64,000 nucleotides of DNA, from NCBI RefSeq assembly GCF_014197435.1, contig NZ_JACIFP010000001.1, positions 4,030,001-4,094,000 of the forward strand, written 5' to 3'. This document shows positions 53,794-60,818 of the stretch, piece after piece. A program made the translations under genes and the position numbers. Source of the DNA: Gordonia humi (GTDB lineage Bacteria > Actinomycetota > Actinomycetes > Mycobacteriales > Mycobacteriaceae). The stretch's first letter is position 1. Each line of letters starts with the position of its first letter. A model generated the notes under the pieces. The model saw only the letters and a program-made list of their open reading frames with translations, was not told the DNA's origin and searched no databases.

Positions 53794-55218
53794 TCAGGCG
53801 TCGATTCCGGTGAGCGGGGACATCAGTTCCCGCAGGTCGGCGCACTCTTCCAGTCGACGGCACGTCGCCGCCAACCGTTCCGCCTCGTCGTTCGAGAGCA
53901 CGCGCAGGGCGTTGTCTGCGAACTTGGCGGTCAGTTCCTCGAAGGACAGCGGCCGCTGGGGCCCGCCCCGTGTCGTGAGCACTTCGGTCACGACTTCCCT
54001 GCCGTCGGCCAGCCGGGCGGTGAGCACCGCCGGGAACTGACGCGGGAAGATCTCTGTGCAGCGCGCGTCGGCGACGACGTCGACCTTGGCCATGATCTCG
54101 CGGCGACGCGAGTCCTGGGCCAACTCGTCGCTGTAGTCGTCGAGACCTGCGCCGAGCCCGGATCCGCCGAGCAGTCCGAGCGCCACCGCGTACGGTCCGC
54201 TGAACTGCGCCATGTATCCGGTCTCCGGGGTGCGCTTGACCTCGATCGGCTCACCGATCGTGCGCTTGTTCTGTTCGGGCACGCCCAGGACGATTTCGGC
54301 GATGTCGTCGACCGTGACGCCCTGCTCGCGCAGCGCCGCGGCCGCGTCGACGGCGGCGTGCGTGAAGTGATTGGCCGGGTACGGTTTGAAGAAGATGCCG
54401 GGCACCGACCATTCGACGCCCAGACCGTCGGTGATCTCCGAGGCGTCGAACGTTCCGTGGAGCCATGCCTGGAAGAAGCCGAAGCGGCCTTCGAGGACGG
54501 TCGGCGGGCCGGTCAGGCCCAGGCCCACCAGTTCGGCGGCGCTGATCGCCGCGTGCGCGGCCCACCCGCAGTGGATGCGCTTGACGGTGCCACCGGTGCG
54601 GTTGGCCTCGATGATGCCCGCGGCCATCGACGCGGTGACGCCGAGGGTGTCGACGATCCGCTTCTCGTCGGCGCCGTCGAGGAGGGCCGCCGCGACGGAG
54701 GCGCCCATGGCGCCGCAGATCGACGTCGCGTGCTGACCGTGTTCGAAGAACGTCGAGTTGCCCGCCTCGCGGTCGTAGCCCGCCATGCCGATGCGGACGC
54801 ACACCTCGAGTCCGACGGCGATCGCGCGGATCATGTCGCGACCGTCGGCGCCCGACCGCTCGGCCGCGGCGAGTGCGGCCGGGACCACCGAGGCGCTCGG
54901 GTGCAGGACCGACGGCAAGTGCGTGTCGTCGTAATCGAGCGAATGCGCGAGCACGCCGTTGACGAACGCGGCCTGAGCGGCGGGCAGCGGCTCGGCGACA
55001 CCGATGCCGGACGTGCCGAGCCCGTCGCGGGCCACCCCCTGGCGGCGGGCCCACTCGCGCGCGGCGCGGGAGGTCTCCAGCGTGCTCGCGGCGGTCGCGA
55101 TGCCCAGGGTGTCGAGCACACGCATCTTGACGCTCGCGACGACGTCGTCGGGAAGGGCGTCGTAGGAGGTGCCGACCGCGAAGGCCGCGAGCCGACGCGC
55201 CAGAGTCTGATCGGTCAT
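53794..55218 (-). CDS. MmgE/PrpD-family protein, copy 4
   Basis: 474 residues. VKMRVLDTLGIATAASTLETSRAAREW, AFVNGVLAHSLDYDDTHLPSVLHPSASVVPAALAAAE (the HSLDYDDTH active-site segment), AIAVGLEVCVRIGMAG, and GIFFKPYPANHFTHAAVDAAAAL (the KPYP motif) are clear. This copy keeps the D-x-D-D-T-H motif of methylcitrate dehydratase and cis-aconitate decarboxylase better than copies 1-3. ATGA overlap with the cyclase gene upstream. Confidence 0.88.
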   Translation of the reverse strand: MTDQTLARRLAAFAVGTSYDALPDDVVASVKMRVLDTLGIATAASTLETSRAAREWARRQGVARDGLGTSGIGVAEPLPAAQAAFVNGVLAHSLDYDDTHLPSVLHPSASVVPAALAAAERSGADGRDMIRAIAVGLEVCVRIGMAGYDREAGNSTFFEHGQHATSICGAMGASVAAALLDGADEKRIVDTLGVTASMAAGIIEANRTGGTVKRIHCGWAAHAAISAAELVGLGLTGPPTVLEGRFGFFQAWLHGTFDASEITDGLGVEWSVPGIFFKPYPANHFTHAAVDAAAALREQGVTVDDIAEIVLGVPEQNKRTIGEPIEVKRTPETGYMAQFSGPYAVALGLLGGSGLGAGLDDYSDELAQDSRRREIMAKVDVVADARCTEIFPRQFPAVLTARLADGREVVTEVLTTRGGPQRPLSFEELTAKFADNALRVLSNDEAERLAATCRRLEECADLRELMSPLTGIDA

Positions 55219-56027
55219 CGGGTGCGCACCGCCAGCGGCCGCACCGGGGAGCCGGTCGCACCGAAGATCGGCATCGGGACGAGGACGAAGGTGAACTCGG
55301 CCCAGCCCTTGGCCGCGATCTCCTCCAGGTCGATGGCCTCGATGATGTAGATTCCGCTCTCCACCAGCAGGACGCGATGCGCGGGCAGAAGTGCGTGGCC
55401 CTCGCCGGGTGCGAGCCGCTCGAAGGCGATGGTGTCGGCGCCCGCCGCGTGGACACGACGCTCGGCGAGCCACCGGGCGCCGGCCTCACCGACGCCGGGG
55501 ACACCGGTCGGTCCGCCGACGTACGGCGCGCCGTCGGGGAACTTGCTTCCCCAGCCGCTGCGGATGAGGACCACGTCGCCCTCGTCGACGGTGACCGACG
55601 CGGCGGACTGCGCGGCCTCCAGGTCGTCGACGGTGATCTCGGTGCCTCCGTCGAGGCATTCGACGCCCTTGAGTCCGGCGATGTCGAGCAGCACTCCTCG
55701 TCGCACCATCGGCTCGATCGTGTGCACGCCCAGCTCCACGTACTTGCCGCCGACCCCGGCCTGTGCCGCGTCGACGTCGCCGTACATCTTCCCGTCGTGG
55801 GACACGTGCGCCAACGCGTCGATGTGAGTGCCGACGTGGGTGCCCATCGTGATCATGTCGTTGGCCGCGCTGCCGCCGTCGGCGCGCGTCATGTCGCCGT
55901 GGCGGCGCGGGAGGGTGTGCCAGAACTGCGGGTGGTTCGGCGATTGCGGCATGCCGACGCGCAGTTCGCGGCCCATGTCGACGATCTCGAGTCCCTGCTG
56001 GACCGCTCCGAGCAATGCATCGGTCAT
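55215..56027 (-). CDS. Cyclase-family protein (kynurenine formamidase-like metal hydrolase)
   Basis: 270 residues. MGTHVGTHIDALAHVSHDGKMYGD (about 85-108) carries the HxGTHxDxxxH metal site of the family; VDEGDVVLIRSGWGSKF follows, and a Glu near the end (FTFVLVPMPIFGATGSPVRPLAV) is usual. The family hydrolyses N-formyl amides, isatin and related C-N bonds. ATGA overlaps with both neighbours place it in one operon with the CoA-transferase and PrpD copy 4. Confidence 0.86.
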   Translation of the reverse strand: MTDALLGAVQQGLEIVDMGRELRVGMPQSPNHPQFWHTLPRRHGDMTRADGGSAANDMITMGTHVGTHIDALAHVSHDGKMYGDVDAAQAGVGGKYVELGVHTIEPMVRRGVLLDIAGLKGVECLDGGTEITVDDLEAAQSAASVTVDEGDVVLIRSGWGSKFPDGAPYVGGPTGVPGVGEAGARWLAERRVHAAGADTIAFERLAPGEGHALLPAHRVLLVESGIYIIEAIDLEEIAAKGWAEFTFVLVPMPIFGATGSPVRPLAVRTR

Positions 56028-57220
56028 CGGATGACCCCGTTCTCCTTCAGTTCGGTGATCTCGTCGGCGGCCATGCCGACGTCTGTCAGTACTTCTTCGG
56101 TGTCCTGGCCCAGGTCGCGTCCGGTGAACCGGATCTCGCCGGGCGACCTGCTCATCCGCCACATGACGTTGTGCTGGAGCAGCGGACCGAGGTCGGCGTC
56201 GTCGACCTCCACGAGCATCTCCGTCTCCCGGATGTGCGGGTCTTCGACGATGTCCTTCGCGTCGTACACGGGTCCGATCGCGGCGCCGGCCTCGGTGAAG
56301 GCGTCGATGACCTCATCGCGGGTGCGCTGGGCGATCCACCCGCCGACGTAGTCGTCGAGCATGTCGACGTGCTCGGCCCGGCCGCCGCCGGAGGCGAACC
56401 ACGGCTCACCGATCACCTCGGGATGTCCGACCAGCTCCATCACGCGCTCGGCGATCCGCTGGGCGCTGGTGGAGACGGCGACCCAGCCGTCGTCGCTGGT
56501 GCGGTAGATGTTGCGCGGGGCGTTGTTCGTCGACCGGTTGCCGTTGCGCTTGCCGATCTCGCCGAGCTGCTGGTAGACAGTCGGCCCGGGGCCGACGGCC
56601 GCCATGATCGGCTCGAGCAGGCTCATGTCGATCACCTGCCCCTCGCCGGTGCGATCGCGGTGGCGCAGCGCCATGGTGATCGCACTCGATGCGGCGATGC
56701 CGCAGATGCTGTCGGCCAGACCGAACGCGGGCAGGGTCGGCGGACCGTCGGGCTGCCCGGTCGCCGCCGCGAAGCCGCTCATCGCCTCGACGAGAGTTCC
56801 GAAGCCGGCCCGCGACGAGTACGGACCGGTCTGTCCGAAGCCGGTGAGGCGGACGAGCACCAGACCGGGATTCTCCTCGAGGAGGACGTCGGGGCCGAGT
56901 CCCCACCGCTCGAATGTGCCGGGACGGAAGTTCTCGACGATGACGTCGGCCGTACGGGCGAGCCTACGGAAGACCTCGCCGCCGCGGGGATCCTTCAGAT
57001 CCAGTGCGACGGTCCGCTTGTTGCGGCTGATCTCCTTCCACCAGATCGGGACGCCGTCCTTGCTGCGGCCGTGGCCGCGCATGTTGTCGCCGTACTTCGG
57101 GTGTTCGATCTTGATGACGTCGGCGCCGAAGTCTCCGAGGATCTGACACGCCAGCGGACCGGCAAGGATCGTCGAGACATCCAGTACCCGAACGCCGTCG
57201 AGCGGTGCTGGTTCAGTCAC
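56024..57220 (-). CDS. CaiB/BaiF-family (class III) CoA-transferase
   Basis: 398 residues, GTG start with CGGAG 6 bp upstream. GVRVLDVSTILAGPLACQILGDFGADVIKIEHPKYGD is the family opening; Asp of the catalytic loop lies in the RRLARTADVIVENFRPGTFERWGLG-to-GYGQTGPYSSRAGFGTLVEAMSGF region (GFGQTGPYSSRAGF here). It moves CoA from a donor such as succinyl-CoA to the pathway acid. Operator C lies 10-26 bp upstream of the start. Confidence 0.88.
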   Translation of the reverse strand: MTEPAPLDGVRVLDVSTILAGPLACQILGDFGADVIKIEHPKYGDNMRGHGRSKDGVPIWWKEISRNKRTVALDLKDPRGGEVFRRLARTADVIVENFRPGTFERWGLGPDVLLEENPGLVLVRLTGFGQTGPYSSRAGFGTLVEAMSGFAAATGQPDGPPTLPAFGLADSICGIAASSAITMALRHRDRTGEGQVIDMSLLEPIMAAVGPGPTVYQQLGEIGKRNGNRSTNNAPRNIYRTSDDGWVAVSTSAQRIAERVMELVGHPEVIGEPWFASGGGRAEHVDMLDDYVGGWIAQRTRDEVIDAFTEAGAAIGPVYDAKDIVEDPHIRETEMLVEVDDADLGPLLQHNVMWRMSRSPGEIRFTGRDLGQDTEEVLTDVGMAADEITELKENGVIR

Positions 57221-57229
57221 TGCGACTCC

Positions 57230-57246
57230 GTTCCGTTGAGAGAAAC
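57230..57246. promoter_or_regulatory. IclR-type operator C (CoA-transferase promoter)
   Basis: GTTCCGTTGAGAGAAAC, 10-26 bp before the GTG of the CoA-transferase gene. Shares 16 of 17 bases with operator B. Confidence 0.68.
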
Positions 57247-57443
57247 ATATCTTCTTTCTCGATGATGAAACCGTAGCACAACATCATGTGTGCGGCATCA
57301 CCAAACCTCAGATACTCGCGGTCTATCGCGATAAAACGAAGGCTAGGCCGGTTTCACAGCCTACATTGAGGCGTTCCGCTCACAGAAACATTTAAGTCCG
57401 CCTATATCCGCGGGTGCATCGCAGACCACTCGAGGAGTCACAG
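57247..57443. promoter_or_regulatory. AT-rich divergent promoter region with IclR-type operator D
   Basis: This stretch is much poorer in GC than its surroundings. It holds operator D (57373-57389, GTTCCGCTCACAGAAAC) and a palindrome TATCGCGATA at about 57323. It should contain promoters for the CoA-transferase operon to the left and for a gene to the right at 57444. Confidence 0.55.
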
Positions 57444-57581
57444 ATGTCAGACGATCGTCGAACGCCAGACCAGCGCGCGCCGGGCCGTCGCCGAGCACGT
57501 CCCTCGCACACCAAAGCCGCCGGCCCGAACCGCGGGATTCCGGAAAGGCGTACAGCCCGGGTGGCCGACCAGGATGCATGA
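57444..57581 (+). CDS. Short Arg-rich ORF, possibly the 5' remnant of a lost locus gene
   Basis: 45 codons, starting MSDDRRTPDQRAPGRRRARP and ending RVADQDA. GAGGAG lies 6 bp before the ATG, and operator D lies 55-71 bp upstream, so the start signals look real. The peptide is basic and without a known domain. It stops just before the toxin-antitoxin module, where the accessory island begins, so it may be the N-terminus of a gene cut off by an insertion or deletion. It may equally be a small basic protein. Confidence 0.35.
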   Translation: MSDDRRTPDQRAPGRRRARPSHTKAAGPNRGIPERRTARVADQDA

Positions 57582-57635
57582 CGCCCTGCCCGCGACACGC
57601 CCGAGGACTACCGCGTCCACCGACACGTCATCACA

Positions 57636-57650
57636 AAGTGTTATACACTT
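57636..57650. promoter_or_regulatory. Palindromic operator overlapping the toxin-antitoxin promoter
   Basis: AAGTGT-TAT-ACACTT is a perfect 15-bp inverted repeat. TACACT inside it ends 6 bp before the GTG at 57656 and can serve as the -10 of a leaderless transcript. Autoregulation by the ribbon-helix-helix antitoxin is the expected use. Confidence 0.6.
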
Positions 57651-57655
57651 CTTCC

Positions 57656-57982
57656 GTGGGGATACCGATCCGGTTCAACGAGTCGGCATTCCGACACGGC
57701 ATCACCCCGGACGAGATTCGAGCAGTCATCGAATTCCCTCGATACCGCTCGCGAGCTGTCTCGCGTCGAGATCCATGGCGTGAGGTCTACCTGATCATCG
57801 GGCAGATCGACCGAGAAGCCTTGATCGAAGTCGCCGCCGAATTGACACCGGAGCCCGCATGGGAGGTCTTTCATGCGATGCTGCTTCGCCAGACGACAGC
57901 AGATCAGGTGCGCGACACGATCGGTACCGCCGCAGACTTCACCGCAGGCAGGACACAGCGAAGACAGGAGAGACGACAATGA
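57656..57982 (+). CDS. Probable type II toxin, BrnT/RelE-like
   Basis: 108 residues from GTG 57656 (MGIPIRFNES). FNESAFRHGITPDEIRAVIEFPRYRSRAV and EVYLIIGQIDREALIEVAAELTPEPAWEVFHAMLLR follow the BrnT layout: N-terminal helix with x-HG, central strands, then a strand with Arg near the end (HAMLLRQ in the place of SARKA). The C-terminus is Arg-rich. It overlaps the antitoxin gene by ATGA. BrnT toxins cut mRNA; the assignment here is by gene order and weak sequence similarity. GTG start fits a leaderless transcript. Confidence 0.6.
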   Translation: MGIPIRFNESAFRHGITPDEIRAVIEFPRYRSRAVSRRDPWREVYLIIGQIDREALIEVAAELTPEPAWEVFHAMLLRQTTADQVRDTIGTAADFTAGRTQRRQERRQ

Positions 57983-58251
57983 CCGACGACCCGGCCCTGG
58001 ACGCACTTGCGGACGACTTCGAACGAGGTGACTTCGATATCGCGCCAGAAACCACAGAACTCACTCCCGCATCCCATTCGCTGCCGATGGGCCGACCGAC
58101 TCGGCCTCGCGGGTCGTCACCCCTCCGCGCAGTCCGACTACCCAGAGCGCTCGATGACCAGCTCACTTCGTACGCCAACCGCCGCGGGGAGTCGACTTCA
58201 GCCGTCGTCCGCGCCGCGATCAGCGAGTACCTCGACCGACATTCGGCGTAA
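57979..58251 (+). CDS. Ribbon-helix-helix antitoxin (CopG/BrnA-like)
   Basis: 90 residues. The C-terminal LRAVRLPRALDDQLTSYANRRGESTSAVVRAAISEYLDRHSA (quoted in parts: strand LRAVRLP, helices ALDDQLTSYANR and STSAVVRAAISEYLDR) is a CopG-type ribbon-helix-helix. The acidic N-terminus DPALDALADDFERGDFDI should bind the toxin. AGGAG lies 9 bp before the ATG. Together with the toxin gene and the palindrome upstream this is a standard autoregulated module. Confidence 0.78.
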   Translation: MTDDPALDALADDFERGDFDIAPETTELTPASHSLPMGRPTRPRGSSPLRAVRLPRALDDQLTSYANRRGESTSAVVRAAISEYLDRHSA

Positions 58252-58304
58252 TCCGAGCCGAGTACACACCTGATCGCGATCAGGGAAGGCGACCTCCGCA
58301 CAAA

Positions 58305-58347
58305 GATGTGGGGGATCCTCGCGCTCGACGAGAGGATCCCCTACATC
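58305..58347. terminator. Terminator after the toxin-antitoxin module
   Basis: GATGTGGGGGATCCTC and GAGGATCCCCTACATC pair over 16 bp with one mismatch and an 11-nt loop. It can also serve the convergent gene at 58425. Confidence 0.65.
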
Positions 58348-58424
58348 TCCTATATCTGCCAGACCTTCAGAGTTCGGTCCGCAACGCCGACGCGCAAGGA
58401 TATGCCAGGGCTAGCAACGTAGCG

Positions 58425-59030
58425 TTACGCAGCCTGCCCGTGCTTGCTAGCAACGAAACTCTCGAACTCGGCCACCAGATCTAACGTATTCGCCATCGCC
58501 CGCATCGTCGTCTCGATATTCGTGACACGGCCGACTGGTGCCGCCCCGCCGTCTCGTAGAGCGCGCTTGGTCGGCTTGTTCAGCCTTCCGTTCACGCCGA
58601 CGCTCGTGTACTCCCCCTGGACGTAGGACAGGACAGTTGTCGAGTAGAACCGCCCGGCCGACATCAGAAGATTGCCTGTTGCCCATTCTTCAGGGACGAG
58701 CAGGAGCGGCTTGCCGCCCACGTGCGGCAGGTAAAGATCACGAGTCACCCAGTCACGGCGCTCCGAGTCCCAGCACCGCGCTCGGTGAATGCTTGCTGAC
58801 GCACGCAACACCGGGTACTTGTCCATCATGCGGTGCGTAAATTCGGCCAGCGCATCGAACACGATGCGTGTCGTAATGTCCGACGTGATATCGCCGCCTA
58901 CACCCTCGACGAACAGTGGAATGTGTTCCACCCGCCCGAATACACCGACTTCGAGTAGGCGAGTGACTCTGAAAGGTCCACTCGGCCCTCGGGCGCAGTG
59001 ATTGGCTTGCCTCCGTTGGCGCGGAGGCAA
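58425..59030 (-). CDS. Unknown protein, probably 5'-truncated
   Basis: Up to 201 codons. From about residue 34 on the sequence is well structured (VEHIPLFVEGVGGDITSDITTRIVFDAL, then WDSERRDWVTRDLYLPHVGGKPLLLVPEEW, then VGVNGRLNKPTKRALRDGG), but I do not recognise the family with confidence. The first ten codons from TTG 59030 lie inside a perfect terminator hairpin that reads on the other strand, and no ribosome site is visible. The real gene probably began further upstream and lost its 5' part. GTG 58931 is another possible start. Confidence 0.45.
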   Translation of the reverse strand: MPPRQRRQANHCARGPSGPFRVTRLLEVGVFGRVEHIPLFVEGVGGDITSDITTRIVFDALAEFTHRMMDKYPVLRASASIHRARCWDSERRDWVTRDLYLPHVGGKPLLLVPEEWATGNLLMSAGRFYSTTVLSYVQGEYTSVGVNGRLNKPTKRALRDGGAAPVGRVTNIETTMRAMANTLDLVAEFESFVASKHGQAA

Positions 59031-59046
59031 GCCAAGTTTCTTTTCA
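59002..59046 (+). terminator. Classical intrinsic terminator reading on the plus strand
   Basis: TTGGCTTGCCTCCG and CGGAGGCAAGCCAA pair perfectly (14 bp, 6-nt loop) and are followed by GTTTCTTTTC. No plus-strand gene ends here, so it may be a relic of an element boundary. Confidence 0.7.
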
Positions 59047-59383
59047 GCAGGATTGCCGATGCAACTGCATCACAGCATGCAGCTGACGCAGTTCCAAGCA
59101 TCTGCATCTCCGCAGGTAGATCAACCAAGCCCGGAGAGGTGCTCCACCTCGTGCCCCATTCGTGCCCCACACACATGCTCATCATGCGGACCGGTCGCCG
59201 CGCGCATCGCACGGAGTTGTCGCGCTAATCCTGCACAATGTAACCAGTCGCGAGTCCGCGCGCGACCGCGCATCGAGAGATGCGCACAGGCACGTGCCAG
59301 GCAGCTGGTGGATCGCCCGGACCCCGCCGCGGAGGGGGCTTCCGGGGGCGGGCCAGCATCGTTCACGATGCCTGGAGATCTCC
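59047..59383 (+). other. Non-coding stretch with GATGCA/TGCATC repeats
   Basis: No convincing gene. It holds the inverted pair GATGCA-AC-TGCATC (59058-59071), further TGCATC/CATGCAG copies to 59110, and a small hairpin GCGCATC-GAGA-GATGCGC (59268-59285). TTGTCG..CACAATG near 59217-59240 could be a promoter for the HTH gene. Confidence 0.4.
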
Positions 59384-59611
59384 GTGTCGAAGCTCGACCT
59401 CAGTTCCCTCACCGTCGGGGGCGTCGCCCCCTCTTACATCTCCGTGGAGCACGCCGCGCAGCTGATGGATGTGTCCCACTGGACTGTGCGCCGCTGGATC
59501 ACCAGCGGTGCGCTGCCGGCCCGCAAGATGCCGTCCGGCGGCCTGCGCATCGCCGTCGCCGATCTGGAGTCCGTCGGAGAACCGGTACGGCCAGACAAGC
59601 ACGCGGCGTAG
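59384..59611 (+). CDS. Small helix-turn-helix protein, excisionase/MerR-like
   Basis: 75 residues, GTG start with GGAG 8 bp upstream. ISVEHAAQLMDVSHWTVRRWITSGALPARKMPSGGLRIAVADLESV (quoted in parts: AAQLMDVSHWTVRRWI, then SGALPARKM, then LRIAVADLE) is the winged HTH of DNA-binding excisionase (Xis/AlpA-type) proteins. It probably controls excision or transcription of an integrated element, although no integrase is seen nearby. Confidence 0.75.
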   Translation: MSKLDLSSLTVGGVAPSYISVEHAAQLMDVSHWTVRRWITSGALPARKMPSGGLRIAVADLESVGEPVRPDKHAA

Positions 59612-59623
59612 ATGGCTCACCAG

Positions 59624-59665
59624 AGAACAGGGGCGGTTACGGGATTCCGTAACCGCCCCTGTTCT
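59624..59665. terminator. Perfect 19-bp hairpin between convergent HTH gene and element gene
   Basis: AGAACAGGGGCGGTTACGG and CCGTAACCGCCCCTGTTCT pair without mismatch around GATT. One of the longest perfect stems in the window; no T-run follows. Confidence 0.75.
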
Positions 59666-59682
59666 GTGTCGTCCCGCCGCTC

Positions 59683-60114
59683 CTACTCGTCCACTTCTCG
59701 CACCTCTCGCCTCAGCACCAGCGCCACCACGGGCTCGCCCACTCGCTGTGGCAGCGGTCCCGGCTCAGTGATCCTCCATGCCGCCGCGTCCTCACCGGCC
59801 ACCGCTCGTGCGGCATCGGCGGGGTGCTCGAACCTGCCCATATAGCTAGGTCTGCCACTCAGCTCCACCACCTCGGTGATCACCACAGCGCCGATCGCCG
59901 CGAATGCCGCCTCGCAACCGTCGACGAGGACCGGCATCCCGGGCGGGAGATGGTCGAGTAGGCGCCGCAGTTCGGCAACGGTGGTCGGTGGCGGGGACGT
60001 GGCGTCGTCGGTCACCGCTGCGGGTCCCAGTTCAACCGGGCCCGCCACCGTGTACTCGCCGCGCTCGATCGACGCGCTCATGCCCTCCCAATGGCTGTCG
60101 TCGCGCTCCGCCAT
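59683..60114 (-). CDS. Unknown acidic small protein of the island
   Basis: 143 residues. TTVAELRRLLDHLPPGMPVLVDGCEAAF (about 44-71) is a recognisable motif seen in many small phage- or plasmid-borne proteins with a D-x-E-x-hydrophobic strand; no enzyme motif. Overlaps the upstream gene by one base (TGATG). Last gene of a three-gene minus-strand set. Function not known. Confidence 0.6.
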   Translation of the reverse strand: MAERDDSHWEGMSASIERGEYTVAGPVELGPAAVTDDATSPPPTTVAELRRLLDHLPPGMPVLVDGCEAAFAAIGAVVITEVVELSGRPSYMGRFEHPADAARAVAGEDAAAWRITEPGPLPQRVGEPVVALVLRREVREVDE

Positions 60115-60818
60115 CAGCGTCCCTCCCTGCTCTGCCGCTCGAACCAGGCGGAAACTGCGCGGCCCGGCCCCTCCGCGATCGGCTTATCCATCCGCACCAT
60201 GCTCCAGCCTTCGCTCAGCAGCTTCTGCATCCGCGGGTTCAGCTCGCGCATCGTCGGGGCGCTGATCCTGATGCGCCCCTCCCGCGCCAGCGCCCACGCC
60301 TCGGCGAAGTCGCGGCACGGCCTGCAGAGCCGCCGTTGGCCGTCGCCCCGGTGCACCGCGGGGATCCGTCCCGCGCACCACTCGCACGTGCGAAGGCTCT
60401 GCTTGCGTGCCCAGCCGATCGGGCCACCGAAGCGCGCGACCGGCTGCCCGTCCTGGTCGCACGCGGAGATGCGCAGTTCCCCGAACTTCGACTTCACCTC
60501 GCCCACGACGCACTCCGGATCGATCTTCTTGAGCTGTCTCCAACACTGCGCCGTCAGCGCGTACCAGCCGGGACCGATTGACAAGAACCTGTCCGCCTCC
60601 GGCATCGCCGCGAGCATCTCCCGCAGCTCAGCCGCGTGCTCACCGGCGTCGAGGAGCCGCCACGGCTCCTGGCGGCGGTACACCGCCCAACCACTGATCT
60701 GCCTCGCGATCGGGTTGCCGATCAACGCGGCGTGGCAGGGAAGTTCGGCGACGCGCCCGTCCTCGAACTCCACCCGGATGACGTTCCCGGTGCGGGTGCT
60801 CTCCAGCGCCCGCGTCAC
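60114..60818 (-). CDS. Unknown zinc-ribbon protein with IGPGW domain, copy 1
   Basis: 234 residues, GTG start in a GTGA overlap. FLSIGPGWYALTAQCWRQLKKIDPECVVGEVKSKFGELRIS (about 79-119) is shared, position by position, with the next gene (EIGPGWHSILVDLDKVLAEVDPDYVVHQIKEEGGDLDF). A zinc ribbon follows: TCEWCAGR...RLCRPCRDF. The N-terminal VIRVEFEDGRVAELPCHAALIGNPIARQISGW is not in the paralogue. Function not known; typical of cargo in actinobacterial integrative elements. Confidence 0.65.
   Translation of the reverse strand: MTRALESTRTGNVIRVEFEDGRVAELPCHAALIGNPIARQISGWAVYRRQEPWRLLDAGEHAAELREMLAAMPEADRFLSIGPGWYALTAQCWRQLKKIDPECVVGEVKSKFGELRISACDQDGQPVARFGGPIGWARKQSLRTCEWCAGRIPAVHRGDGQRRLCRPCRDFAEAWALAREGRIRISAPTMRELNPRMQKLLSEGWSMVRMDKPIAEGPGRAVSAWFERQSREGR

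Noticed and set aside
36577..57220. Assignment of the locus to the methylcitrate (propionate) pathway
   Set aside because: No methylcitrate synthase or methylisocitrate lyase of the PrpC/PrpB type is present, and the CoA-transferase, importer and amidohydrolase do not fit.
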